The position numbers and the translations under genes were made by a program. A model generated the notes under the pieces. It was not told where the DNA came from and did not search any database. It saw only the letters and a program-made list of their open reading frames with translations. Below, piece after piece: positions 41,313 to 51,769 of a stretch of DNA of 64,000 nucleotides. The stretch is from Cristatella mucedo (Eukaryota; Bryozoa; Phylactolaemata; Cristatellidae). Position 1 is the stretch's first letter; each line of letters begins with the position of its first letter. The stretch lies in NCBI GenBank assembly GCA_009760855.2, contig WPIO01000018.1, positions 470,001-534,000 of the forward strand, read 5' to 3'.

Positions 41313-41705
41313 CCAGGCTGCGTATCCTGCCGCCGCTGCTCCTTTGTAGGCTACCGTTCATAAGGGAGTGCTGTTTGGTGCGAACGGATCGCACCGACCG
41401 CGGCGTCGAGGAATTTGTCGACCCAAATCCGCTGGCGAACTTTTCGCACCGCGTCTGCACACTTTCGCGCGCGCGCTCGCGGGCCATTCGCGTTCCCGTC
41501 GGCTGCGCTAGGCTAGCTGTCCGCGGCGCGTGCGCCTCTCAGCGGCAACGTCTCATCTCGCCCCGACACGTCGTTCCCAATGCACATGGAAAAGCCAACG
41601 CCTCTTCACTTTTCCTAAACTGTACTAATTTCGAATCCAATACTCATCCGAGTGCCGTCGACGAGTGAAGTGAAGCCGAAAAAAGCAAGCCGTAAGTCGT
41701 GCACG

Positions 41706-41711
41706 TTTATT
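41706..41711 (-). promoter_or_regulatory. candidate poly(A) signal of the prohormone gene
   Basis: AATAAA on the minus strand, about 530 nt past the stop codon of the neurophysin exon. It is the nearest candidate seen. Confidence 0.4.
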
Positions 41712-42238
41712 CCAGCTCCAGCCGGTCGTATGGCGACTGCTGCGAAGCTTCGCGGCTGAGAGTGGCGCGAGCAGGCGGCGGGCCTACCGCGACAGCGGCC
41801 GCCCCGCCGCCCGCGCGATCAGCGCCTCGCCTTGCAAGCGGCTCGAGCCTTGGCTGCGGTCGCTCGAGGCCACGCAATGCGAGCAGAGGCGGCGACGACG
41901 CCCGTTCGTCGCTGCCGAGTCGGTTTGCCGAGCCGGCTCTCTCCGCCGCCGCCGCCGCCGATCGGCGGCGGCAGAGGGGTGCCCGACGAGCTTGGAAGAG
42001 CGCGGACGCGAACGCGTAGCGTGGACGAGCATGTCCGTTCTCAGGCGCGGGCTCGGCGCGTGCCCCCCCCCCGCTGGCGGCGGCTGCTGCTCGGCGGCTT
42101 GGCCAAACGGCCGGCGCTCTCAATCGGCGGCAAGGAAGGCGTCGGCGCCCCAGATGACGTGACGCCGTCGGAGCGACGACGTCGCTCGGCCTGGCGCCGC
42201 GACGGCCGGCCGGCTGCGCCCGGCGCCTGGCAGACGCC

Positions 42239-42276
42239 TTAGTCGACGTCGCAGGCGCCGTCTTCGAGGCAGCCAC
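42239..42276 (-). CDS. prohormone exon 3: neurophysin C-terminus (38 nt)
   Basis: The acceptor is tttgccag. The remaining two bases complete Gly, then [11 protein letters not shown] and TAA. The C-x6-C pair supplies cysteines 13 and 14. The exon is too short for ORF callers; its phase and motif make it convincing. Confidence 0.88.
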
Positions 42277-43361
42277 CTGGCAAACGACGGCGCGCGTGCG
42301 CGCGCACCGGTCGATGTGCACAGGCAAGGGCGACCGCTCTTGCATTCGCACGAGTTCAGCAAGTGGCTAGTAACGCTCGGTGAGTGGCTGGCAGCGCTTG
42401 GTGAAGCCGTTCGCCGGCAAGCGCTCAAGAAAGCGATTCGCAAGCTCAGTAAAGACTCAATCTAAGTGAAGGAGAAGCTAGCATCTAGGCTCGAGGAGAC
42501 GACGGCGGTGGCGGCAGCGGCGGCAGTGGCGGCAGCGGCAGCTGAAGGTGCCGCAGCTAAAGGCGACGCACCTTCGTTGCAGCAGAGGTGCCTGGTGGCG
42601 CACTCGCCGCCCGCGACCGCACGGCACGAGCCGGAGTAGGGCGGGCTGCACGGAGCTGGGCTGATTTGCTCTGCAAAGCAATACTTCGCCGCCTCCTTGC
42701 CCAGAATGCAGCCGAACGGCCCGCAGCACACTCGCGGCCCTCTGCAGGTTCCGCTCAAGCCGGGACCGCAGGACGGGCACTGCAAAGATCGCCGTGCATT
42801 AGGACAGCGCCCGGAAAGCACGCTAGGATCGCACGGTACGCAATACGCCGTCCTTCGCCGTCGCCGAGGCCCGGCCCCCGGCGCCGTGGATCGGCCTCGG
42901 CCCTCTGCGTTCGGCGGAGCGCGCGGCCCCACGATGCCGACGATTGGAGCGCTCCGTCGCTCCGCCGGAAGGAGCAGCCGAGGCCGATTCGTTGCACCGG
43001 GGTACTGCACTCGCCCCAGCGCAGCGAGGGCGAGCGCGAATGGAAGAAATCGACGCGGCGGCCGCGTACGCTGCCTCGCGAAATCCAATCGTGCCGCGGT
43101 CACTGACCAATCTCTGCCAAGGAGTGGCGCGCACGCTATCTCCCGAACGACGCGGTGCGTCGGCGGCCCGGCGAACTTCGCGTCCGCTCCCTCTCTCTCT
43201 CTCTCTCTCTCCTTCTCTTCTGTCTGTCTCTCCCCCTGTCTCTCATTCCTTCTCCTCTGCCTCTCTCTGTCTCTCTGTCCTTCGCCTCTCTCTCTCTCTC
43301 TTCCGTCTCTCTCTCTCTCTCTTCCGTCTCTCTCTCCCTCTCCTTCTCTCTCTCTCCCTCT

Positions 43362-43442
<81 letters not shown>

Positions 43443-43576
43443 CTCTCTCTCTCCCTCTCCTTCTCTCTCTCCATCTCCTTCTCTCGCTCTCGCTCTCTTT
43501 CACTCTCTCTCTCTCTCTCTTCCGTCTCTCTCTCTCTCTCTCTTCCGTCTCTCTCTCCCTCTCCTTCTCTCTCTCC

Positions 43577-43625
<49 letters not shown>

Positions 43626-44137
43626 GTCTCTCTCTCTCTCTTCCGTCTCTCTCTCCCTCTCCTTCTCTCTCTCCATCTCCTTCTCTCGCTCTCTTTCACT
43701 CTCTCTCTCTTCTCTCTCTTCCCCTCTTCTGTCTCTCTCTGTATACATATATCTCTCTTTCTGTTTGTCACCGCCTAGCGCTGGCCAAAACGTGCAGCTC
43801 CGCGGGAGAGCAGTGCTCGCGGACCGAGAGCGGCAACCGCCGAACGGGTCTCCGGAGACGCTCGACTCCAAAGCTCGGTTTCGCCCGCCAGGGACGCGCA
43901 GCGCCAAGGGAGGCCGCAAATTTCCACGTATCTCCAGCCGCGGCGGCGGCGTGCTTGACGTGCCTGCTCGACGACGACGGAGGCCGAGGCTTCGCCGCGC
44001 TTTCCAGTCAGCATCAGGCTGCCGAAGATCTTGTAGCACGACCTTATGTAGCACGGCGACGCCGCAGAGACGAGCAGCAGCAGCAGCAGCAGCGGAAGGA
44101 GAGCCCCCGCAGCGTCGCGGCCTCGGCTCGCCGCCAT
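42239..44137 (-). CDS. vasopressin/oxytocin-type prohormone (signal peptide, extended hormone, neurophysin)
   Basis: Secreted neuropeptide precursor; exons 44137-43964, 42779-42572 and 42276-42239 give 139 residues. Residues 1-28 are a signal peptide with a poly-Leu core ([16 protein letters not shown]). Residues 29-47 are [19 protein letters not shown]: a ring-forming Cys pair six apart, a ten-residue tail, an amidation Gly and a dibasic site. Residues 59-139 are neurophysin, starting CPSCGPG and ending [11 protein letters not shown], with all 14 cysteines in order (C.SC, C, CC, C, C, C, C, C, CC, C, C). The ATG has A at -3 and G at +4. Three exons, with the first break before CxxCGPG, follow the family gene structure; there is no copeptin. 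Odd features are the hormone itself (no Asn5, no Pro7, long tail) and a GC rather than GT donor for intron 1. It lies alone in a CpG-rich domain. Confidence 0.93.
42572..42779 (-). CDS. prohormone exon 2: neurophysin core
   Basis: The acceptor is tctttgcag and the donor is gtgcgt. The 208 nt encode [20 protein letters not shown] through [11 protein letters not shown] plus one base. That is 12 of the 14 neurophysin cysteines and the CGP.G..G.C.GP..CCG...GC signature. The corresponding vertebrate exon is of very similar length. Confidence 0.96.
43191..43735. repeat. 545-bp (CT)n-rich tract in prohormone intron 1
   Basis: Pure and interrupted CT with recurring ttccgtctctctctccctct and ccttctctctctccatctcc blocks. 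It causes the very long Ser/Leu and Arg/Glu frames on both strands, which are not genes. Confidence 0.96.
43964..44137 (-). CDS. prohormone exon 1: signal peptide and hormone
   Basis: Fifty-eight codons from ATG to [11 protein letters not shown]. The 11 residues after Lys-Arg lead into neurophysin. The 3' boundary is inferred from CAG/GCACGT, a GC-type donor, which joins in phase 0 to TGC of exon 2. Signal peptidase may cut after AA (leaving SPCYIRSC) or nearer the Cys; the exact site is uncertain. Confidence 0.88.
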
Positions 44138-44139
44138 GA

Positions 44140-45420
44140 TGTCGTCGAGTCGCGCGCGCGCGAGCTCTGGCTGCGCGTCGCTCCGACTTGCCGCCGCCGC
44201 CGACCGACGGCTCGCCGCCGCCGAGAGCGAGCGGCAGGCGCCCAGGCGATCGCCGGCGCTCGCTCGGTCCCGGAGCTCGATCGTTGGCTCTGCGCTCTGA
44301 CGCTCAGCGCTCTCTCGCTCCCCTCCTCAGTCGTAGCCGCAGCCGCCGACGCACAGCGGCGGCCAACGACTGTCGAGCGACTGCGCTCGCCCGCACCGCG
44401 GGCGCCGACCTTTATGGGTGACGCACGCCCACCGCCGCGCCGTAATCAGATGAACGCAGAAGTTTAGACGCTAATTATCAGCTACACACGTCGCCTCTAC
44501 GGCGACTGCCGTCGGCGACGCGAGCGCAAGCGCGTCGTCGGGCTCAGACGGGCTCAGACGCCGAACCGTCGCCGACGACGTCTGAGCCCAGCGAGCGCCG
44601 CCACCGCCTGGGCTGGGCTGCCCCGCCTCCGCGGCCGCTTGCGTTCAGGACGCGCCGCCCCCCACCGCATCCCTTACGCGATGCCCGCGCAGGAATAGCG
44701 AGCGAATGCCGCGATGGGGACGCGGTGGGGACGGCGCCGCTTTCGTCCGGCGCTCGCCTGAGGGGTGAGGCGGTCGCCGGTGCGACTCTCACTGGGGAGC
44801 ATCTCTCTCCGTGCGCGCCACCCCGCCGGCGAGGCTCGGCACGAAGTACGGCGAGCAGACGAGCGAGAACGCCGCCCAGTGACGATCGTCGGTGCAGGAA
44901 GGCCAGGAAGGGGGACGGACGGACGGACGGAAGGAAGGAAGGGAGATCAACCCATCGTTCGGGCACATCGAGACCCGTAGCGGCTCTCAGCCGTCTCATC
45001 GGTGGCACGATTCGGCGGCGGCGGACCCGAGTTTCCCTGCGGCGCCGCCGCCGACACGCCGGCGGTTCAGGGATTCGAGCCAGGGGGCGCTTGCTTGCGA
45101 GGCCGTTGCGACTGCTACAGTCGAGCTAGGCGACGGTGGCTTGCGCTTGCGCGAGTGGGCGCCTCCGGCTGCTCCGTCGGAGTGGCTCCGCCAGCTACTG
45201 CGCGACGTCGGCGAAGCTCGAAAAGCACTGAGCGAGCCACCGTGGTTATCTCTCCTGGCAGCCGCGATTCTTTTAACTATAATTTCGGGCGTCCACACTG
45301 GTGGAGAGGTGGAGCCGTTGCGCCAAAGCCGTAGGGGTGTGCGTTCGCGAGAGCATCGGCTCATTGCGGACGCCGGCGTGCGTGCTTCATCAGTAGGTTT
45401 TTGACTGATCGGCCGCCGGC
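44140..45420. other. CpG-rich DNA upstream of the prohormone gene
   Basis: Very high GC with many CpG, resembling a CpG island or promoter region. Overlapping long frames on both strands are Arg/Ala/Pro-rich, as expected of composition. Short runs such as ggacggacggacggaagg (44916-44940) occur. Confidence 0.5.
44410..44416 (-). promoter_or_regulatory. candidate TATA-like box of the prohormone gene
   Basis: CATAAAG on the minus strand, 273 nt upstream of the ATG. A TGCGTCA half-CRE-like motif (44418-44424) lies just before it. Position only; weak. Confidence 0.25.
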
Positions 45421-45439
45421 CCGCATCAATTAATTGCAA

Positions 45440-45920
45440 GTATACTTGTAATAATGATGACAATAAGAAGAAATTAGCACCCAAGAGAACTGAATCTATT
45501 TCTGGGCACTTGCACGTGCGCTGGAAATGAAGCATTCAATAGGTTGGCAGTAGCGCGAGCCGCGTCAGCGCGCATCAGCGCTCACAAAGGACGATGCGCG
45601 CGGACGCAGCTTTGCAAATGCTTTGGTTTGGGGCTTGAGTTGTTACACTTGTCGGGTAGCCAGCGCAGGTAGGCGAGAAGCAAAGCACTGCGGCAGTTGA
45701 CGCGTTTACTGAAGCGAAAAGTCTCACCGCAGTATTTTGCACCAGCTGCAAGCATCTTATCGGACGGGCCGACGGACCTGCAACTAGTGAGTTACTCTGC
45801 AAGTCGAGACGGCGTTCCGCGAATGCAAGCGCTGGCTACGCTACGCGGCGGTGCCCTCGTCTAAACAGCGACTACCATAATCCTTAGCGTCGGCGAAACG
45901 TGAGGTAAGAGCTGATTGTA
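45440..45920 (-). mobile_element. ancient GC-shifted LINE A remnant
   Basis: The minus-strand order matches LINE A: middle (tcgcggaacgccgtctcgac, ttgcaggtccgtcggc), QLVQ-type region (cagctggtgcaaaatactg), then the UTR and a tail with an aataagaag-like end near 45450. Many positions have gained G or C relative to other copies. Confidence 0.6.
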
Positions 45921-45924
45921 AGAG

Positions 45925-47695
45925 CTAATCTAACGCGAATATCTATCAGCGAAAGCGCGGTCTGTTTCGGACGCACCGCTTTTGCAGCTGTTGCGCGTGC
46001 ATTTTCGATTCCAGACGGAAAGCGCGCTTCTCTGCGCTTACTACAGTCAAACGCAAATCTCTTGCCTGTCTCGCCTCGCCCTCACCCTCTCGGAGATCGA
46101 TGCTTCGTTTCCGCCTGGGAAACTCGCTCGTAGGAGCGCGCACGCTCGATCGGTTCGGTAGCCACCAGTGCTGCGAGAGTGCTCGTCGCCACCGCCGCCC
46201 ACCAGAGGGCTAGGGCCGTCTGCGAGCGCCGGGCTCGCGTTTGATTAGGCGAACGCGCCGAGCGCTGGACCGTGCGTCGCCGCTCTCAGCCGATCGAGCG
46301 ATGGCGACAAAAAGCGACGACGAGGGTCAAGACGACGAACGCCGGCTGGCTTCCAGCGAACAGTCGGCGGTTTTGTGGCTTTGTAGGAACCGCCGCAGCG
46401 AGTCGCGACGGCGCGCCGCCGCTCGCGCCGCCTCGCGGTTGGACGCTGTGCGTGCGGGCCGCTTCCGGGATAGCGGAAAGAGCAGGCGCGCTCGTCGCGA
46501 ACCCGCAACACGCTCGCAGCTCTTTGAACAGGGCCGCGACAGGCCGCTAAGGAGCGAGCTTCCGGCCGCCTGACGATGGCGACCGCTTCTGAAGAAGAGC
46601 CGGCGGCTGGTGGAGTGGCGAGCGGTTTCCGCCGCCAGCGCCCGCGATGGCGCCGAGTCGAGGAGAACTCAAATGAGGCTGCACTGCTTCGCCTTCGCAG
46701 GCGAAGATGACCGCCGAGCAGGCCTGGCGGCGGGTGCTGCGCAGCGCTGCTGATGGCGACGGAGCGACGTCTCGACCGCCGGCGGCGGCGCTGGGAAGGC
46801 TGTGCAGGCGCTCCATTCTTCGCAAGCTAAAACGCGCAGCAGCGAGCCAGCGGCCGCTGTGCGGAATCAGCCTGATGGAGCTCGAGCCGCCGTGCGTCCG
46901 GTAGCGGCCGCTCGCCGTCCGGCAGAGCTTAAAGCCGACTTAACAGGTGTACTTACGGAAACCGATACTGGTCATCTCGACTGTGACGCTCGCCGGAGGC
47001 GTGCGAGTCCGGCGCGAAAAGAGCCACGCAAAGTGAAGCGATGACGCAGCGATGCGCGACAGGCGGCGCCGCCGCCAAAAGGTTCGAAAGGCAAACGCGC
47101 CCTTCTTCGGGTCGCGGTCGCATTCCGGAACCTTCCGAAATCCTTCCGTGCAGTCTCGCGCACCCTCGCGCTCCAGCAACGCCTCTGCCGGCGAGAGCAG
47201 CGCTCGAAATCGGCGGCCACGTGTCGACACTGATCCGTCGTTCGCGGCGTGCGAGCGCCGAGCAGGCAACGGACTCGCTCGCGGAAGGAAGGCGAGAACG
47301 GACGCGCCGCGGAAGGCGAGTGCGCGGCTCGCTGCTGCGGAAATGCCACTTTGGGCGTCCGCGCGGCGGCGCGAGTACGGCACGCGCGCGCGCGCTCCCC
47401 GATCGAGCTCGCTGCCGCCTCGGCTGCTGCCACCGCGGCGGCGCGCAGATGCTCGACGCAGAGGTGGGCGGGTGTAGAAGGTCGCGAGATCTGTGACGGC
47501 CTCCGCTCGCAGCTTCGAGCGTCGCCAGGGTGACAAGTCTCGCAATCGGCACCCCGACGGTGACTGGCGGACGGTATACGGCATCCGCATGGGCGGCGTT
47601 TTATTCGTGCGGCGTTTTAATCGTGTGGCGTTTTTTCGCTGCTTTTTCGGGGCGAGGAGGCGAAAGCAGTGGGTCGAGCGCTGCCTCGCGTTCAA
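45925..47695. other. CpG-rich DNA, no gene recognised
   Basis: Extreme CpG density. Frames of up to 257 codons exist on both strands at once, are Arg/Ala/Ser-rich and carry no domain. A promoter or first exon of an unseen gene is possible. Confidence 0.4.
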
Positions 47696-47697
47696 CC

Positions 47698-48012
47698 CTC
47701 TCTCCCTCTCCATTCCTATGCCTGTCTATCTGTCTATCTGTCTGTCTGTCTGTTTGTTTGTCTGTCTATCTGTTTTTCTTCCTGTTTGCCTGTCTCTCAG
47801 TCTGTCTGTCTGTCTGCCTGCCTGCCTGTCTTTCTTTCTCAACTCTCACCACTCTCTGTCTCTCTCTCTCTTTTTGCCCTCTGTCTCTCTCTCTCGTTCG
47901 CTGTCTCTCTGTCTCGGTCTCTCTCTCTCTCTCCCTCTTCGATCTCTGTCTCTCTTCGCTCGCTCTCTATGTCTCTCTTTCTCTCTCGCTGTCCCTCTCT
48001 CTCTTTCTCGAT
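47698..48012. repeat. (TCTG)n and (CT)n degenerate tract
   Basis: tctatctgtctgtctgtttg and related units give way to ctctctgtctctctct. About 310 bp of pyrimidine-rich sequence. Confidence 0.92.
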
Positions 48013-48449
48013 AGTATCCGCCAAACGACGGCTTGAATTGTGGCCAGCAAAATAAAGACGAGGGGAGCTCACTCCTGTTTCGGTTTCGGTGATTACTGTG
48101 AAGATCGTGTAGGTAGCTAGCTGCAGCTAATGAGCCACGTTTCTTTTAGGTGGTTGTCGTCAGAGCTGAAAGTCATGACAAAAAGTGCTGCTTTCAGCCT
48201 GCGTTGACTACCATGCCGACGATCGAGACGAAGATTGACGACTAAGATGGGAGGCAGTGAGATAAGACGCTGTTGTTGACAAATAATTAACCGTTAGGCA
48301 TGTTACATCTACGGCTGCGTCCGTCTCCTTCCAACCTGAAGCCTGCCGAAGCTCGCGACCAGATAGAGCTGAATTTTTTTGATCGCTAGTGACAAAACCG
48401 ATCCAACAGTTGAGTGCAATTCTAGTACCATTCAGTGACTCTTAGATTA

Positions 48450-48600
48450 GAGCCAAGTTGCTCAAACTTCGCAACCTAGGTCGTTACTTCGAGTCGTGCA
48501 GTAGACAATCCTTTATTGCCCGCTGAGTTTGGAGTGATCGTAGCGAAAAGCTGTTCTGCCTCTATCTCAAAGAAGCAGTTGGACCGGCCGACTTTGCCTT
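48450..48600 (+). mobile_element. diverged SINE2 copy
   Basis: cgagtcgtgcagtagacaat...cctttattgcccgctg...gtgatcgtagcgaaaagctg...ttctgcctct. It is the only plus-oriented SINE2 seen and is poorly conserved. Confidence 0.45.
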
Positions 48601-48639
48601 TTATTTACACTGCACAGCCTCTGCCTCATAATGGGTCGA

Positions 48640-48900
48640 CCCACATTTAGCCTAAGCGAGACATCTAGGTGTCGCCTGCCGGACCAACCTTTCCCTAGAT
48701 TGCCTCGTCAACTTCGCAGTCAAGTCGGCACACTTTTGGGATTCACAAATGTAAAAAATCCCGGCTTGTTTAGATAAGATATGGCGGCAAGCAGGTTCGC
48801 TCGTTTGCGACATCCTGCCTAAACTCCCGTGACCCACAAGCCCCCAGGTCTTTCCGAATGTGCAATAAGGCGCTTTAGTTGGCGCACAACTGCTCAACTA
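48640..48900 (+). mobile_element. decayed LINE A fragment
   Basis: Matches the LINE A middle (gcgagacatctaggtgtcgc; cttgtttagataagata; gacatcctgcctaaact) with many changes. Confidence 0.5.
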
Positions 48901-49599
48901 TCCTTGTCTGTCATACACTTCCCAATTGCTGCACGGTACCCATTTATGACGACCAGCAGTTCGCTTCCATTCAAATCATGCATTGACCGCTGACAATTTC
49001 TGTCATCGACTTCGAGAACACTAGCTCTCTTTTCCTGCCCAACGAGCGTAGCACTCAAGGCGCTGTGTTACGTAGAAGCAACTCCAGGGGCAATGACTCC
49101 TAATGCATCGACGTCGCGATGCGCGGCGTCGCTGGAGCGTTGGAGCTGCCGATGGAGCGGCTCCTTGCCGCGCATGCGCCGCCGCTGCTGCACCTGCCGA
49201 GAGCATGCCGGCGACCTCGGGCGCAGAGATGAGTGACGGAGGAGTCGACGGCGTCGAGGCTACACTACCCTGATTCGCGTCGGGGGGGGCTAGGGTAGTC
49301 AGCAGCCGAAGAGCATCTGCTTTCGGCGCACAATTGTGGAGCGCTCGAAGCGTCGCCGGTAGAAACGAGGCGCCAATGGGCAGCTGACTTCGTTAACGTC
49401 GGCCGACTGGCTGTGAATACAGAAGCCACGGTTTTAAGGCGGACGCACGGCACGGCGGGACTCGACGAGCGAAAGTACTTTGTCGGAAGCACAGCCCATG
49501 TTGGTCATTTATGACAGCTACAAAAAATACTATCCTTGCTGGTGCCTCGAAGCACGGCCAGCTGGTCATAGCTTGGGTCTTTGCGATTTGTCTCTCGTG

Positions 49600-49742
49600 T
49601 GCATGCACCTGCTTACACTGTGCCTGGTGCTTGCGGACGCTACCACCAATCGTTTAGTGATGCTTTCTACACAGCATCTGTAAAGTGCCTAGAAAGAGAT
49701 TCAGTTATCAGAAGTCATTATACAAATTTCTAATTATTATTA
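49600..49742 (+). mobile_element. LINE A 3' tail remnant
   Basis: gcacctgcttacactgtgcc, then acagcatctgtaaagtgcct, agaaagagattcagttatca, and (att)n. Confidence 0.65.
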
Positions 49743-49744
49743 TT

Positions 49745-51190
49745 GTTGTCGATTCAATACTCGCAAGGTAGGCCGACGATAACATAGTGCGACCGAAATC
49801 GAGAACGCCCGATCATTGAAAAAACAAGCCCGTGCAGTTTGTGGTATATACTACAGCATCGGTGGGTTGCATGCATATATGCACAGCAAATGTCGTTCGC
49901 TACAACTTCAGCAGAGCTCGGAGCCCAAGGTACACTTGCCAAACCTTCACTGCAGATATCCCGCCCGTACGGCGTAGACATCTATTTTGAGTGGGTTGGG
50001 TCCTAATACACAAAATTAAGGAGTTACTAATTATCTCGAGAAGTTCAGTAACTAACAAAGTTCCAGCCTCATAATAAAACCGTCCTCGGCCTGGGTAAAC
50101 TATAGAAACCTTATAGAACTATAATTGCTAGTGATCGATGTTTGGCTTCGCACGCACCATCCAGCTTCAGCTTATATTTCCACCAAGATTTCGATACGCT
50201 TAATTTTGAAGCAGTCTCCAAATCTGCGAGGTCTTCATTTTCACCACCGATAGCCTTCGAAGCATCAAGCCGTGCTCAAATAAATCTACTAAGCGGTGTA
50301 CTTTCCTTGCGTTCATCTTACTTGGCACTTTACTTGGCCAAAGACAGGCGAACGCCTTGCAGTCACACCCGATAACCTAAATGGAAATATATTTAAAAAA
50401 TAGAAAGTACTTATGCGCTTGGTAGCGCCGTAAAAGTAGAAATGCTGAGCAAGATGACAAACGACAGTGTTTACGCGTGCAGAGGGAAGCGCCCTGCTGC
50501 CACGGCCCTTCAACAACTAGAACCTCCTACGGCAACGGCAACGTCGTATCCGTCAACGATGCTAGGATCTGCTAGAAACGATCCGACGACAATACACAAT
50601 AGGAGGAGGAGCAGACCTCCATGCACAGTCAAATACGATCGCGACAAAAACTTACTGCTGTCATATGTGGCAGAGTCCAATCAATGCTGTCTCGTCTGCC
50701 TAGCAATTAAATTCAGCAATCTGTAGGGTATGGCGAGAGCAAAAACACCCAGCTGATCTTACTGCTGAGCACCTACCCACTATCAGACTTTTGAACGTTG
50801 AGTCGTAACAGTAAGTCCTATCTATTACAACAGTGGCTTTATTAGAAATATTAGCTTTACCGACACGCCAAAGAAGCACAGGCAGCATGGCTGCCATCTC
50901 GCGAGGTCAGCTGGCGTCTATTGGTGAGAAGATCGTGGCATTGCATCGAATGGCTTACAATGTGTACGACATAATCTCAGAATACGCACCTAGTGCTAAG
51001 ACAAATCTTATCCAACTAAAAAAAGCGAAGACTAGTCTCATGAATGATCGAAACACGATATCAAAAAAGAATCTTAGATGTCATTATTAAGCATCGACAT
51101 CCGATAAGCAACCATTTCAGTACATTTCACATCGCTACAATACGAATCCTCAGCAGCATCATACCAAGAGATCAAAGGTCACTCGACTTG
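49745..51190. other. region with unassigned plus-strand ORFs
   Basis: Frames at 50142-50375, 50442-50726 and 50833-51090 (+) lie in ordinary-composition DNA. The last reads MAAISRGQLASIGEKIVALH and is mostly helical and Lys-rich. I recognise no family. Confidence 0.25.
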
Positions 51191-51199
51191 TAGTACATA

Positions 51200-51360
51200 C
51201 ACACGCACACAGACACAGACACAGACACAGACACACACACACACACACGAATCACACACACACACACACACGCACACGCACACGCACACGCACACGAATC
51301 TCTCACACACACACACACACACACACGAATCGCACACATCGCACACATCACACACACTCA
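51200..51360. repeat. (CA)n microsatellite, interrupted
   Basis: CA runs separated by cgaat; a longer-period pattern cacacgaatc(t/g)c recurs three times. Confidence 0.93.
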
Positions 51361-51591
51361 TACGCCATACCCATAACGATAGCAGGGTAGTATAACTGTA
51401 TCGCCGCCGTGTGGTAAAACAGTTTTGTTGGAGCAGCAGTCAACAACCTCAGAAGATAGTACGACAGCAGCCTCGAAGCTGAGTTCCCGAAGTCTCTGGC
51501 TCCGCAGTGGCTAGAACCGTCACACGAAGGTCAAGTGTTTCATTCATCATGTCTTTAGTTCAGGTTGAGGCACAAGCGACCAGCGTGCTAT

Positions 51592-51765
51592 AAAAAAATG
51601 AATAGCTGAATTAGCATCTTCATTTGTATAGCTGTAGACGAGCCTTTAAGGGCTATTGCATCAGTTGGCAATGAAGGATCACCCGCTGCAGTGCAGTGCA
51701 GTGAAATCTACGACCTCGGTCGCGAATGGCAAACACCCTTACCTCCTGGGCTATCACGGCCCTTG
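51592..51765 (-). mobile_element. SINE2 copy
   Basis: aatagctgaattagcatctt...ctgtagacgagcctttaagg...ctatcacggccc end. The B-box region is eroded. Confidence 0.7.
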
Positions 51766-51769
51766 GCTG

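Noticed and set aside
41707-42443. Minus-strand frames of 107 and 214 codons downstream of the neurophysin exon
   Set aside because: They overlap the real 38-nt exon 3 in other frames and are GC-composition artefacts. No copeptin-like sequence is present.
42697-44467. Plus-strand frames of 480 and 507 codons and minus-strand frames of about 200 codons
   Set aside because: They are produced by the (CT)n tract (Ser/Leu or Arg/Glu runs) plus GC-rich flanks, overlap the real minus-strand prohormone exons, and have no domain.
46940-47713. Open frame of 257 codons on the minus strand and overlapping frames on both strands
   Set aside because: CpG-rich composition suppresses stop codons in all frames. 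Arg/Ala-rich content and no motif or splice support.
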